From the NCBI RefSeq assembly GCF_003473485.1, contig NC_053042.1:7959501-8023500 (forward strand): 64,000 bases of DNA, written 5' to 3'. The position numbers and the translations under genes were made by a program. The stretch comes from Medicago truncatula. Its lineage: Eukaryota; Streptophyta; Magnoliopsida; Fabales; Fabaceae. The notes below the pieces were generated by a model. The model worked only from the letters and a program-made list of their open reading frames with translations, was not told the origin of the DNA and did not search any database. Each line of letters starts with the position of its first letter. The first letter of the stretch is position 1. Below are positions 35,178-49,100 of this stretch, piece by piece.

Positions 35178-37018
35178 TCAGTCATCGTCTTTGAATTCTC
35201 TGATCAAATATTAAACACAAAATAGTGTTAGCAATTTTCATGGTTATTGCAAAACGTGTGCCAAATGACAAAATTACCATGGTATACATAATGACTAAAC
35301 TAATTCATTATTAAATTATTACAAAGGGGAAAATAAGATTGAACACCGTACCTACGATCAAGGTAACGAGGTTGAATTCCAGATCCTTGACAAGTTGTGC
35401 ATGTCAGTGAACCCGCACCATCACAATTGATGCAGCGAGAGACCTCCGTCTCAGCTCCACCAAGTTCAACAGTCACATTACCGGTTCCCAAACAAAATCT
35501 GCATTTCTCTGGCAAAAGTGCAACATTTTCAAAGATAAGATTGGTAAAGAAATTATCAACCTGATGTGGATTTGAACTGATTACATTCACAACCTAATGT
35601 CTAGTAACCGGCACAAAGCAACCAGACACAATCATAAGCATCGCAAAAAGTTTCAATAAAAACAAAATGGCAATAACCTATTTTATTATTCTTGGTATAG
35701 ATAGAAATGAATCGGATTTAGTCTAGTTGGAATAAATACTGATTAATATTATGGAAAACAGTGGTAGTGAGAAGCAATTAATATAATTTTCTTTGCAAGC
35801 AAATACTATTCGACACTCCCTTTGACTTAAACTCAACAAACACTTGTCCTCGTGAGCTTAGCTCAGTTGGTAGAGACAATGCATAATATATGAAGGTTCG
35901 GGGTTCAAACCTCGGCCACCACCAAAAAAAATTGAACAAACACTTCTAAAAATAGAATTATTAAAAGAATCATACAATACCAATAAAAAGTTAAAATAAT
36001 AACTTCTCATCTAAGTTGAAATGAAATTCTGCATTTTAAATTCTTTTTCTTACAGAACTTATATAATTTAACTTATCCATAAACACTACCTATAAGCAAT
36101 CTTTAACGAATGCTGCTAGTTTGAACAATCATTGATTAGACTTTACCTAACAATTAACTCCCAACCAAACTCCATATTACGAGTCTCTTTTCCTCGAGAT
36201 AAGGATTAAGACAAGAAATAACAATAACTATAAAAAAAAAACTTATCCACAAACACTGCTTATGTCAAGAATCATAGACATATTTTAATTGAGAAATTCC
36301 AATGAACTAAAAGCCAATTTAAACTCGGATGAAAAAAAAAACTAATCTATACGTTGGCCTTGCACATTACACTACAGCAGCAACAATAGTTATGTACTAA
36401 AAGTAAAAATTACTCCAAATTAACAATAACTTGTGAACTACCTCCATAATGCTCCATTCATAAAAGTATAAAGTGTGATGATGAAATTGAAGAGAAAAAA
36501 AATGATACTTACGAGCTCCAGATCCATTGCATGGGAAGCAGGGCTGCGTGTTATCTCTCTTAGCCTGCAACAAATTCCAAAAAAAAAAAAAAAGGTACAT
36601 GTATACCATATATAACTAAATTTTAATCCAACACATTATTATATTATATGATATAGTAATAATTAAATGGTAAAAACACTTTACAGCATTATCAATTTGT
36701 GATTCATAAAACACTGGTATGCCAATTCCAACAGCCACACTCAAAACACCAACAGTTATAGCAACTACCTGAAAAAACAAACACTCACATATTTATCTTA
36801 AGATTGATAGAAAATAAAACATTGTATTAATGAATAAGAAATAGGAGGAAATTATAAACCGTGTTTTGATCAAGTTCAAGAGCTCTAATACGTGGATAAA
36901 ATGTGGGTTTTGGTTGAAATTTATTTCTAGCTAATGGTGTAGTAGATAAGGATTTAAGAGGAGAAGAAAGAAAGGATGAATGTAATTGAGGAAGTGAAAG
37001 TGAACAAGATATTGTCAT
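35178..37018 (-). CDS. LQY1: LQY1: thylakoid DnaJ-type zinc-finger protein for PSII repair
   Basis: Five exons on the minus strand, 37018-36860, 36768-36685, 36564-36513, 35508-35352, 35199-35178, give 157 residues in phase. Residues 1-50 are a Ser-rich chloroplast transit peptide (TISCSLSLPQLHSSF). About 54-72 is one membrane segment (VVAITVGVLSVAVGIGIPVF). The C-terminal half has four CxxCxGxG-type repeats (CFPCNGSGA, CRFCLGTGN, CINCDGAGS, CTTCQGSGI) but no J domain, and ends YLDRREFKDDD. This whole layout and the end match Arabidopsis LOW QUANTUM YIELD OF PHOTOSYSTEM II 1 as I remember it, a disulfide-isomerase-like factor in PSII repair. The 22-bp last exon is easily missed. A SINE lies in intron 3. 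The family is otherwise BSD2-like, the main alternative. Confidence 0.93.
35846..35934 (+). mobile_element. Short tRNA-derived SINE in LQY1 intron
   Basis: Head GTCCTCGTGAGCTTAGCTCA (A box), B box GGGGTTCAAACCTC, and an A8 tail. An 11-bp target duplication AACAAACACTT lies at 35835-35845 and 35935-35945. Inserted in the opposite orientation to the gene; related to the SINE at 16775. Confidence 0.88.
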
Positions 37019-37653
37019 TTCTCATTCACTTCAACGAAGTGTTGAATGTGTTGTTAGGCAATGAAATGAATGAAACTCTCAATCAACAATGCAAGTGAAC
37101 ATCATCAATCATCATCCATTCAGTGGTGAAGCTGTCACAACCACATGACATGGTTATGTTTTTCATCTTCCACGTGGCTCCATTGTGGGCATTTTTTTCA
37201 ATTTCTTAATTTCTCCTTTTTTCTTTGTTATTTCTTTGAGAAAATTGTTTTCTCCCTTTGTTTTTACTCATTTCCACCCCGATTTTTCATAAATAACCCC
37301 AGTGTGAGTTAACATGCGCTGATTTCTTGTGTGAGTACATCATTTCTTGATAGAGATGGTGTTTTTAAAGCTTTTAAACGTGCATTTTTCACAATATTCA
37401 TCATCGACCATCATTACATTTATTTAACACTTTCATTCATTCACAATACCTTATGTTTATTTTTTTAATTCCCAATCATTCACTACTTTTTTTTTAAAAA
37501 ATCTTTTGTTTGATGGTAAGCATGTCTTAGAAAGATCAATTCATTCATTTTGAAAATAAATCCTAACTAAAAATAAACAAGTACGTAAAATATTCTAAAG
37601 CAATAGAATGCGACAAATTAACATTTAATGTTTAATTTCATCAGGAATGAATA
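37019..37653. other. Intergenic upstream of LQY1
   Basis: Presumed LQY1 promoter and 5'UTR; T- and AT-rich, nothing else recognised. Confidence 0.45.
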
Positions 37654-37749
37654 AATGGTATGAGACTCCATATAAGATATGTGACTCTATTGATATATGA
37701 TGCAAAGACATTAGACCCATTAAGAAAACTATTTCTCGAGAGTTTTAAC
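37654..37749. repeat. Dispersed repeat, partner copies at 43120-43184 and 45247-45271
   Basis: About 65 bp from AATGGTATGAGACTC to CATTAGACCC recur almost unchanged at 43120-43184 in the same orientation. The following AAAACTATTTCTCGAGAGTT recurs inverted at 45247-45271. Together they suggest fragments of one element scattered over 8 kb; family unknown. Confidence 0.7.
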
Positions 37750-37795
37750 AAAAAATCAAACCACACAAGTACTTCTAATCAAATCACACAAGCAG

Positions 37796-37998
37796 TTTGG
37801 GGGCCTGTTTTTTTTTTATTGGTGTTTTTGTGGTTTTTGGTGGTGCCTTTGGGCGTTTTATCCTTCCCCGCTTGTGGGGTCTGGAGTTTACCCTAGGGGT
37901 TTTGGTGTTGGGCGTCTTCGGACGGTTTTTTGGTGTATTTGTACAGTTATCCGTTTTTTATCTTTTATATATATATTTTGCCATTAGAAAAAAAAAAA
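37796..37998 (+). mobile_element. LINE 3' end with poly(A)
   Basis: G/T-rich segment ending TTTTGCCATTAGAAAAAAAA, the layout of a plant L1 3'UTR plus tail. Homology starts near TTTGGGGGCC. No target duplication was certain. The open frames across it are low complexity and not genes. Confidence 0.6.
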
Positions 37999-38195
37999 TC
38001 TAACCAAATTTCAATTTCATTATTGCCATGGCACGAAGGGCTTCTATTACGTGTCATTCAACAATTTCACTCAGAAATCTTATAACTAATACAAATATAT
38101 GTTGTTCTAACGGTACAAATCCTTAGAAATTCCAAAGTCAAATGCCAGTAAAATAAGTCTTCATTATTGCCATGCCAGTAAATTCCGAAACTATG

Positions 38196-38515
38196 GATAT
38201 GTTTGGATAAACAACTTATTCACAACTTATAACACGAAGCTCTTATCCCGATAAGCATTTATGTATAACTTTGCAAAAGCTATTTTATAACAAAAAATAA
38301 AATAACGTTAAAATGTTTGTGTATATGCTATAAGTTGTTTATTTTATTTTTTTTTGACAAGACTATAAGTTGTTTATATAAGCTATACTGGAGAACTTGT
38401 TGAAAAAAGCTTATGACAATTGTCATAAGTTGTATTCATAGGCTCTCCCAAACAAAGTCACAAAATTTATGTCAGTAGATAAGCCGAAATAAACCATCCA
38501 AACATAACCTATGTA
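38196..38515. mobile_element. MITE with TATGTTTGGATAAAC ends, carrying a micro-insertion
   Basis: Left TATGTTTGGATAAACAAC and right (reverse) TATGTTTGGATGGTTTAT form imperfect inverted ends; the body has AAGCTTAT/ATAAGTTG words. A related copy lies in a TRM6 intron (51822-52250). Inside, CTATAAGTTGTTTAT at 38328-38342 and 38363-38377 flanks 20 bp (TTTATTTTTTTTTGACAAGA), another poly(A)-only retro-insertion. Confidence 0.7.
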
Positions 38516-38976
38516 CATTGCCACACTTCACCTTCCTACTTGCTCCTGCAATGAAGTTGTCATCAAGAATATATATTAAGCACAATTTGTTATGTTGCAG
38601 CATTTGTTTGAACTACTACAAATATTTGCTTTTGAAAATACTTCTTGTATGTTGATGACAACTATCAATTTCACTGCAAAGTAGAATTTAAATTTAAAAT
38701 GTTATTGTTAACCAACTAAAGTTTCTGAAAACAAGTTAATACTGTCTGTTACACTTAATCGTGAAGACCTGCTATACAGAGGAGCCGATGCAAATATCCA
38801 TCCCATCATAATATGATTCCATAAAAAAGTGGCATCAAGCTACTACGATTCCGTGCCTAGACAAATTCATATTAAAAGAAAAAGAAATAAAATGAAGCAA
38901 CAAATCCGAAACCGTTACATAACGCTTTAAAATGTTCCAACTACCCTATTTCCGGCTAAACATCGACAATTTTGTG

Positions 38977-41204
38977 CTACTGGGTTCCTACTGATCTGGT
39001 TTTTCTTAGTCTTCCCCGTGTAACCCGAATACTTTCTTCCATTCTGGTCTCCTCCTTTACAAGAGATTTTCCATTTTCAGTTGCTGAAGAGGAGGATGTT
39101 GCTGTTGATTCAATATTCTTTGGGTTTGACTCTGTTGATGACGAAGATATGATAATTGTTTCAGATGAAGGATTAGACTTCTGGGTAATTAAAACTGCTG
39201 CAGAAGATTTTTGAGTAGTTAAACCAGCTACAGGAGGCTTCTGGTTATTTAAAGAAGCTACTGGAGGCTTCTGGTTATTTAAAGAAGCTACTGGAGGCTT
39301 CTGGTTATTTAAAGCAGCTACAGAGGATTTCTGTTTGTTTAAACCTGCAACAGGAGGGGCTACTTTAGGAGCTTGTGGAGAATCCAGTAACTCCTCTTTT
39401 ACTTCCTTTTGGAACTGACTTGAAGTTGTGCTAGAGGCAGGAGATGGGGGTTCTTCAACTTGTGGTTCTGTAGCAGTGGCTGGTTGGCCCTTGGCAGGTG
39501 CAGGTTTACGAACTCTCACACCCGGTCCCGGTCGTTGCTGCAATTTCAGGAGAATTTGATTGTTAAAAGAAAGCATGCAAGAAGAAGAGTTAGATATGTT
39601 AAGAGAATAAAATAGTTGATGTAACATTGTTAGTTACAAGTTAATTAGGTTGCTAGGTTGTTGTTGTTGCCATAATTAGTGTTATATATCATTTCTTGTA
39701 TCAAATTTGTTCATATATTGAATATGAATTATGATTGCGTGATAAAGAGTTATTTCCCTTTCTCCCATTTTCCTCCAACAATGAATACTTTCAAGATGGA
39801 AGAGAAAGGAAAGGATATATACTGCTCGCAAAGAACACTTTCCTCCAACGATGAATACTTTCAAGATGGAAGAGAAAGGAAAGGATATATAATGCCAGCA
39901 AAGAACACTACCATATGCATACTAACGATCGATCAAATGTTAATCTACAAAATTTCTAGCGAATAACAACTTTACGATGTCTAACAATACAAACACATGA
40001 AATGAAATATATTCAACGGTATAAATGAATAAAATATGAGAGTCATTTTGCTTATCAGAAAAAGAAAAAAAAAAGAGTCATTCCAGTTATTAGTTAGTTT
40101 CCTTGTTCAAATCCCCCTAGATTAATGATTTAACAGGTATGTATTAAGTTGTATGTGGCTTTAACTGTGTTTTGATATGCACATCCATAAGTACTTATAT
40201 CCAAAGTTAAGTCAAACTCAAATGTAATAGCAAACAAAACCAATGCATAATCATAGTGAACTACCTGAGCGGGATGAGGTGCTGGTGTTGATTGTGCTGA
40301 AACAAACTTCAAAATGTCATATATTCTAGTCTGACCATAACTAACAGCTCTTTGAGAATACACAACTACATAATCTCCCGCCCTTGTCCTTAGTTCCGAC
40401 AAGCTCCGATCAATTTCTGGCTCATGTTTTGCAACATATGGTCTAAAGAAGGAATCATATACATATGTTGTTCCCTAACACAAACGTAAACTTTACCATC
40501 ATATTGAAGAAATGCAAATAATATGCTTATATCAGATTCTACCACAGAAAATAATTATATACCTTTGTTTTGGGGTACCACAAAAATATGAAAAATGCCA
40601 ACTTAGCTTCACAATACATTGGGACCCTTCAAGAAGAAATCAATTCAAAAATAAGAATCCATGATAAACTGTATTTGAAATAGAACAGAAACCTTCAAAG
40701 ATAGAGTCATCCACCATGATACAAAAGTATCTCCAAATCTCTCACACACTGTCATAACAGCAACCAAAATCCTGCAACATGGAAAGATAAAAACATGATC
40801 AGTATCATTATTCACCACAAGTTATCAAATACTACACGTTTAGCATCAAGGATCAAACAATATTGCATACCAATACTGGCACCAAAATCGAAGTTGTTCA
40901 ATTTCTGGCTTATTCTTTTCAACTACTTTATAGCATTCATACGCTGGATAGGCATAGCCAAAAACACTCCTGCCATTACACCAAAGGACAAATAAAATCA
41001 TTAAATTTCAAATACCACAATGCTAATCATTAAACCAGACACAACAGAAACCAAGTCTTATTCCACTAAGTGGGGGTCAGCTACATGGATCAAACAATGT
41101 CATAATGTTCCATCACAATGCTAATCATTATCACCATATAGATTCGAAAAAATTGGAGAGTGTGAAACATACACAAGCGCCCAGGTAAGAAAGGATCCTA
41201 TCAT
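38977..41204 (-). CDS. HVA22-like protein (TB2/DP1 family) with repeat-bearing C-terminus
   Basis: Six coding exons on the minus strand, 41204-41173, 40969-40871, 40771-40715, 40626-40563, 40474-40265, 39537-38977, give 340 residues. A leader intron joins a UTR exon from about 41967 to the exon at 41213. Residues 1-110 are the TB2/DP1/HVA22 domain (MIGSFLTWALVSVFGYAYPA, YKVVEKNKPEIEQLRFWCQY, CEAKLAFFIFLWYPKTKG), a membrane hairpin protein of the ER that shapes membranes and traffic; HVA22 is ABA-inducible in barley. GTTYVYDSFFRPYVAKHE follows, as in the HVA22i/j subgroup. The last exon is long and disordered, with six to seven copies of a 10-residue unit (LNNQKPPVAS), then a Ser-rich and basic end. 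Exon 3's donor is best placed at TCATG/GTGGAT. Symbol left empty since the subgroup letter is uncertain. Confidence 0.9.
39769..39908. repeat. 70-bp tandem duplication in HVA22-like intron
   Basis: The unit starting TTTCCTCCAACAATGAATAC and ending CGCAAAGAACAC occurs at 39769-39838 and 39839-39908 with about four differences. It lies in the last intron of the HVA22-like gene. Frames across it are chance. Confidence 0.85.
41016..41130 (-). mobile_element. RTE LINE 3' end, 81 bp, with 17-bp target duplication
   Basis: CACAATGCTAATCATTA at 41016-41032 and 41114-41130 flanks 81 bp that reads in reverse as the RTE terminus (CCCCCACTTAGTGGAATAAG then ACTTGGTTTCTGTTGTG). It sits in the first coding intron of the HVA22-like gene. 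Confidence 0.85.
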
Positions 41205-42199
41205 TCTGTATCCCTGAAATTAAAAATCAAAGATAACCTGTTAATCCAAAGTCCAAACAGGATATACCAAAGCATCCAATCCAAGCAACTGAAACTAAAG
41301 AACAATGATACTGTTAATATAATTAAGCTTGCAAATTCTAATTCATAACTAAAATAGTTCTAATTCCCTGCTCACTAACGTTTTAGATATGATACTATGA
41401 TACTATCCAATGGATTGTATCATAAACTATTTTACATTTTGAATGAATTGATTTTACTTAAAAGTGAGTTGTGATTTATGATTGAATACATTTACGTGAA
41501 AGTGAGTTGAACAATAAATTTCAGTTTACCTCTCAAAAAATAAAAATAAATAAATTGTGTAAAAGCACGTTTAGACTCAAAAGCTACAAATTCTAACTTG
41601 GAAGTTAGAATCAGCTCTACTCGTGAGCAACCAAACATGTCAGAATCAATTTCAAATTCAACTTGTGGTTTTCAGTTTCAAATTGAAAATGCAGTGTTCA
41701 TAGGAGGAAAAAAAAACCACTCCTCAGGAGTTTTATTCAGCACAATGCTCATCGAAAAACAGAACTATATTCTAAATTAATAAATCCAGGGCGAAAAAAC
41801 GATGAAACTCAACAAAACTATGACATGTAATAATGCATTGAAAGAATTTGATTAGATAAGATTTACACATCGCAAAATGAAACAGAAAACAAGCACTTAA
41901 ACATGCAAAAAATGAAAACGAAGAAGAATAAGAAAAGTGTTAAATCTAAAATGATAAGAGTTTTACGAGATGAGGTGAATCTGGCGGTGGCGGTGGCGGT
42001 GGAAGATCGGCGACGGCGACGGAAAATGTTGTTGTTGTTGTTGTCGGTGAGAGATGAAAGGGGGAAAAGTAACAGAAGAAGGTTTTGGAGAAGAGCCGTT
42101 AAATTGTTGCTTTTCAATTTGCAAATGCAAATGTCACTTTCTTCTTCTTCTCTTCATTTTATGCTACCAAGTAACTCTACTACTAGTGACCGAGTGAGT

Positions 42200-45100
42200 G
42201 AGTGATTAGGGTGACCAAATTACGGCTTAATTATAACTAGCCTTAAAAATCGTATTAAATTTGATAGGATTTTTTCAATATCTTACCTCCTTACTAAACT
42301 CGATCAGATTTAATCTCATTTAGAGTTGCCTTAAAATATATGTACTGGATCGTTGAATCATTATCAAACAAATTATTGAATCATTGGTTGAATTGTATCA
42401 CTTAGATGAATAATTTAATTATACAAACACAACAAATTGTATTAGTTGTGTATATATTAATTTGGATAAAAAAACGACAATATAAAGGAGTCGAGAGAGT
42501 GAGTAATACTCTTCAAATTAATTTTATGAAAAAATTGCGTTGACATTTTACCTAAAATTCCTTCTAGTTTTCAAAATGCACTCACCGCCTCTCTTATCAT
42601 TCACTATATATATGATATGACTAGAGTTTTCACTTTAATTTGTAGAGGTATGATCACATACATCTTATATATGCAATTTGAAAGGTATGGTAATGTTCCT
42701 AGTGGCACAATGGGTGTGTATTCTAGTGTCTTTTTGGTGAATGACTAGAAAAGTAAGCATGACAAAAACAAAATGATTGGCGCAATTGTTTTTAGTAAGT
42801 ATAGATAGAGTAGGTGAGTTCATTTTGAAAACTACAGGGAAGTGAATGTCATTTAAAGAGACTTAACAGAAGGCTATTACAATTCTCTCTAACTTTAGTG
42901 TTGATCCTATTTCCATTGTTTAAGAATGAACTAATTTGAGAGAATACTTTCAATTTACAAAAGAAGAAGAAGATCTCCATTAGTTTGTAAGTGTTCAACA
43001 TGAAGTATTTTGATCAATATGATCGGGTTCGAGTGAGTATAAATAAGAAGGATCTACTACATTTGTGTTTGACAAAACAGACGAATAAATGATTGATTAT
43101 TGTCATGCTAAAACGATCGAATGGTATGAGACTCTATATAAGATATGTGACTCTATTGTTATATGATGCAAAGACATTAGACCCGTAAATCCCTCCTCAC
43201 TTCCATATATAAAGAGAATGTTTTGTTATAATTAAAACATCTCTCATATCCACATTTTAATATTCAATTAAAGACTAACTTGTAAATTAAGTAAAATAAA
43301 ACTTGTAAATGAAAAGAATAAATGAAAAATTCAAAACTTTAAATTCTAAATAGTTATAGTTTGGTGGTGAAGGTACATGTATGAATAACCACAAACAAAA
43401 TTGCTTTTGATCAAAATCAAAGATGTAAATTAGTTGAGGTGCACAAGTTGACTGTAACTGGACCCCAAATTAACCTTCTCATTTCATCAATTATTTGTCA
43501 CATTCAGTGTCGTTAATTGTTCATTTTTGCATGGTTGTTTACTTCACACAGCAGATAAGCTTTACATAATTTCAAATTAAGTTGTAAAACGTGGAGGAGG
43601 ACAGCATGAGCAACACATTGCTTTAAATAAAGTTTATCCGTGAAGTCTCCCATTCTCATGTGGATCACTTTGTCTTCTTTTTTGTGCCAGAATGCATGCT
43701 GCAAATATGTTCCAAGAAATCATGTGGCACACTTAAAATACTATAATGTGTACAAAAAAATACCAAAACTATATAATATAATAATTGGTTCAAAAATCTT
43801 GATTATAAATAATATATTGGAAATGCGTGATGTTTGGTTATATATTGGGATTGCTTCTCCATTGTCCCTTGATAGGATAGAATAGTTGCAAAGAGAAGCA
43901 ATGGATTAGGATCACTATCTTTTAGTTGGTGGAGTGGAGGGCACGGGTCTTTATTGGAAGTTTTTGTCAACCACAAGAAAGCTAAACAACCATGGTGGAT
44001 GGATTATTGGCATCAAAAGCAAAAGGTGAAAAGAAATAAACTTGTCATGTAATAAAGGGACCTTAATAAAATGTTATGTATGTGACTATCATCATATAAA
44101 ATGTACATCTAAAGGTCCAAAGAAAACAAGCGAAAAGGATGTCATGTGTTGGACAAGGTGATATATATGTTTCCTCTTAACAAAAGATAAAAAGGGTAAA
44201 AATATTGTACAAAAAAGGGTAAAAAAGAAAAGAAAGAAAAACCTTGGATTCTATTATATGTTATATGGGGCATTGGGAATGTCCAACATAGATGGTATGA
44301 ATATAATGCACCATACCATGATGCTAATCGCCAAAATTCAAAATCATGATGACCAATATTGTTGCTTATTCCCTCATGTGCCTCCTCCTCCTAATCATTC
44401 TATTTGTTAGCCTGTCGCTGTCAATATCTACATGTAGTTTTTCTTCCTTCAATTAATTAATCGCAGTGGAATTTATTTTTTTTTGACTCATTATTTTTGC
44501 ATCATTTTCTTTAGCTTCTATGAAATAAAAAATAAATCAAAAAACACTGTATTTGACATCTATATTTTCTTTAGAGATTAAAATAAATAAGTAATATCAA
44601 TTGTTAAATAAATTAATGTGTGATATTACATGCACATAAAACTTCACAAATGATTACAATATTAACCTCTTAATTTTCTCACTTTACTCACTATTAAATT
44701 TATGTAAACATTTTGTAAAAACAAAATTATACACATAAATTTTTTATTACCCTATATTATTACGCTATACTCTACACATGAATAATTAGTATAGAAATTA
44801 ATTTCCAATCAATTTTAATAAATGTACATTGTTAATTTTATTTTATATAAACAACTAATTACCAATATTGAAATTATTAGGTTGAACATATCCGTATGAG
44901 TTTAAACATGAAATCTTACAATTATACATGGAAATTTCAATAGTGTACCACTTCGTATATATTGACAAAAACTAGTTATCTTCTCGCATTATATAATTAT
45001 GTTTTTAATATATGTTAACACTCACAATGACAAAGCAATGAAATTATAGATTTATATGCATTCGTATAAAAGAAATTTTATTTACATCATGAATTTGTAA

Positions 45101-46149
45101 ATATTATTAAACTCGATAAAAATTATATATTCAATCCATGATCACTTGTATGTAATGACATGAGTCTCTTCCAATTTAATTAGTGTTATTTAATTAATGT
45201 AATGCAGTTTGAACCGATCGTAAAAGAATCAACATTGATGATATATGTTAAAACTCTCGAGAAATAGTTTTGTTCATGTGACTCTACTTAGACTCAATAA
45301 ATTGATCTCCTCGGTTGCTGGAGATATTCAGTTTAAGCCTAACTGTGAAGATGGCTAGTTAACAAACAATACTTGAATATGCCATCACAAGTCACAACCC
45401 ACCCAGCAAAAGCAGCAAAATCTCGAAGCAATCTGCTCTTCCATATGCATTTGATAAATATTTTGATTCCAAATATACACGTAAACTTAATCTTTAACAT
45501 ATGTGGGACAGGGATTTAAATGGCCTAATTGAACCCGACATTCACAAGATAGCATGTGACTCACATAGCTATTCGGTATAGATGTGTTATTTGAACATCA
45601 AAATAAAAACATTAGATTTGACTGTCTTTTTATTTTGATGTTCAATTAACATAGTTGCTAACAGAAAAAGCAGGTCATTTTGGACTGTTCCATTATTTGA
45701 TGTAAGGAAAAGGAAGCTATTAGTTTTGTGGAGGTAGGTAACTAAGATTTAAGCAATAACAGTGACCGTTCTTCTATTAGAGATTAATGAAAGCAAGTAA
45801 CAAAAAGATTTGAGAAATGACAGTAACTATTATTTAGTTTCAGGTAAAAATGAAATAAAATAGAAAAGCTATAAACTACAAAAATCTTGTTGCAGCCCGC
45901 AAAAAAATTGAGGTAGTTAAAAGGTTTTTTTCTTTGTTATTTCATGTTCCAGGCTTTCCTCAACGCCGGTTTCGATCCTTGTATCAGGAGGTTGGAAGGA
46001 CTTGGTTCAAACCATTCCCCACCAGGTGAAACCGTCGAGGTAGTTAAAAGGCTTGTGGGCAGAAAAAACAGTAAAATATATATCTAGTGAACACTGGCCA
46101 TACTTTAAGCCGACAAAATTTGTAATCAAGGGAGATGGTTGAGCTGGAA
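42200..46149. other. Intergenic, strongly AT-rich
   Basis: Presumed HVA22-like promoter at the left. Beyond the dispersed repeat copies at 43120-43184 and 45247-45271 I see no bounded element, RNA gene or credible frame. 44460-45130 is exceptionally AT-rich. Confidence 0.5.
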
Positions 46150-49100
46150 TCAGCTGCTGCAGATCTTTGTCCCACTGAGAATGTAACCCCCAAATGCACT
46201 CATTTGCATGCATGGGTGAGTTCTTGATGGAAGTACCTACAAAATAAAATATACCATTAAATAGTTATCAGAGATTTGCACAGAATTGGTAATTGAAATT
46301 GACGTGTGATTAGTTTTCAAGATAGATAAAATTAAGTTATTTGCCCTTTTTATTTACTTTTATGAACAAAGGAATTCAAAATACCAATAATTTCATAATA
46401 TTGATGTTGACAAGAATAATTAAGTACCTGGTATTCACGTAGCCAAGGCTCAGTTATTTGCAATCCGATGGCCATTTTCTCAAGCTGTAGATTGTGCATG
46501 CAAGTTGCTAGAGGCTGCAGTTTATACAGCAAACAAACAAGAAGATTATGTTAACAACTGAGTGAACAGAAGCATAATCTATTTGGCATTCAGTGCCAAA
46601 TGAAGTATTGAAAATTTTCAACTTTACCCAAACCTACACATGATCTACAATCTCCAGGATACATGATAGTTAAATTGATAATATGTGCAGCATTGTGTAA
46701 TGCCTCTTTAAGTATACACATATGGATTTGATTGAAGTCTAAGTTGCAAAATGTTTGATCTCTTACAAATTTGCTACTATTCATAATCTATCATTTATAT
46801 GTTTGATCTCTTAAAAATTTGGAACTATTCATAATCTTATCTTTTATATGTTCCTAAACTTATAACCAAAGCTACCCAGAACAATAAACTTTTGATCCTT
46901 AACATGAAAGAAACAAAAGAAAACAAATTAATTGAAAATATTATCATGCACGGATACCTTTATAATAAATCGCTATTCATTAAGCTTGAAAATTGAACCA
47001 AAATTACCTGAAGATATTGGTGATAAATAGCAAATGGGGCAGAGTTTGATAAAAGTGGTAAGAGGTCTTTAATCAATGTCCAAGTATCCAAGTCTGGTGC
47101 AGCAATAATTAGGCTGTGCAAATTATAAAAGAAAAACTCAATTTTATGATTTTTAGAATAGTGAAGTGAGTCAAATATGTAACTTTGATTGAAGTTTAAT
47201 TACCTAGAAAAACCATTTTCCTTCCACGAGTCAATGATTTCTTGAGATGCTTTTTCTCCAGCCTTTATAGCTTTGCAGGCTCTTAGAGCAGGAAATGTGG
47301 AACTCTCAATATTTTCAGCATTGTCAGCTCCAAGATCAGAAATTCCATTTTCTGACGAATGAGAGATTTCCTCCATGCTGACTGATGCACACATTTGATT
47401 CTGCAACATCGCAACATATGATAAATTGTTCGAACAGTAAGATAGAACCAATTAGAAGATCAAGGAAGTGCAATTTACATTTAATTGGCTTTCCACACTG
47501 CCGTCATCATGTTTTGGATTTTGTTGAGATGATTCCTTTTGTGACAACAAGTCAGAAATGGAAGACCTTACAATTCTGCAATAAATAAAAAGATGTTAAT
47601 AACACCAGACAAAAGAAACAAAACTTCAGTTCATGCACATTCAGACAAGTTGTATAAACATTCTTAGATAGTAACAGAAAATTAACTAAATGATTCAGAG
47701 GATACTTCAATTTTGTAAGATGATTGGTGAACATGCATATCACTTTGATCAATATTCCTAATACCTACTAATTCAACACATGGCTATCCCGATAGAAACC
47801 TATAAACATTTCTCTTTGATTCCTGAGCTATATATATTATAAAACTATAATAAAAAATGCATCTAGAGCTACTCATTTGGAAGAAAAAACTAATCACGTC
47901 GATAATGCAAAAGATATCCATGCCAATACAAAGAGTGATCCAAACTTTTTCTGAAAAATGAAAGATTTAAAAAGGATAATCATTTCTCTTTCAGTGCATC
48001 AACCGAAACTTACTTCAGCATGAAGACTGACAAAAAAACATTCGCATGATTTTAACTCAAAAATAATTGGTAAACTGCAACAAAACATATCAGCTGACCT
48101 CTTGCAGATTTCGTCGCTTAAATTAAATATCCTCACAATATCCATGGATGGTGCCTTTCCAAGATATGAATTGCATACAAAACCAGTGCCTGTAAAACAT
48201 TAACGTTAGATTGTAAAACTTAATGCATGTATTAGCTCCTGAACTATGAAAACCAACACTATCAATCACTAGACCCAGAGATTGTTAAGAATGGAATGTG
48301 AATATATCTATTGATCAACAGTATAACGACAACTTTTTACGTCTCATTGTTGTGATGATTCAAGTTTATCGCACACCATATTTAGAAAGAGTAAAATCTA
48401 AATGACCGAAACTTAGTTTAAATTTATATCACACCTCCTAAACGCTCTGCCACAGCACCAGTAAGAAGGCCACCAACCATATCAACAACGAGAATGTCAG
48501 AATTTGAAGAAACATTAGCCATTGAAAGTAGAAGGGACAATGTGTCCACACGCAAGAATCTGAATCAGTTATAGTTAGTTAGAAACCAATTCAAGGATAT
48601 ATACAAAGAGAGAATGATACTACAATTCAATAATATAATAGCCACACACATACACACCCCTTCACACTTTTCAGACTATAAAGATGCCACACATGATGTA
48701 CATGTCCAAAACGCAAGAAAAAATGAACTCAGAATACTTACATCCAGAATAAGTTGTTTGGATACTGGATAAAGTTTGCGGTTTACAGAAAAGCACAAAA
48801 TAGCAGTTTCCATTTTTTTAAGGTGTTATTTAGCATGGGAAAGTAATAAACTTCCCTTCCCCACCATGGTCACGTAGGTTTTAGACCATTAGATCAAATA
48901 GAAAACACAGTTTTATTATAGAACCTCATCACTAGATTTTTCTCTGCACATAGTCTACCACCATTCCCCCTACATTCCCCCCCACCTCGGCGTTTTCTCA
49001 TAAACCATTGACTCTAACTGTAGCTTCTCGTTACACACCTTTCACCCCACAAACAAATTCGTTAAACATTTTTTTTTTTTTTGACAGGACAAATTCGTTA

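Noticed and set aside
35851-35925. Possible tRNA gene
   Set aside because: A and B boxes are present but the sequence cannot form a standard tRNA, and the A tail with target duplication shows a SINE.
38972-39214. 80-codon plus-strand frame
   Set aside because: Antisense shadow of the HVA22-like last exon.
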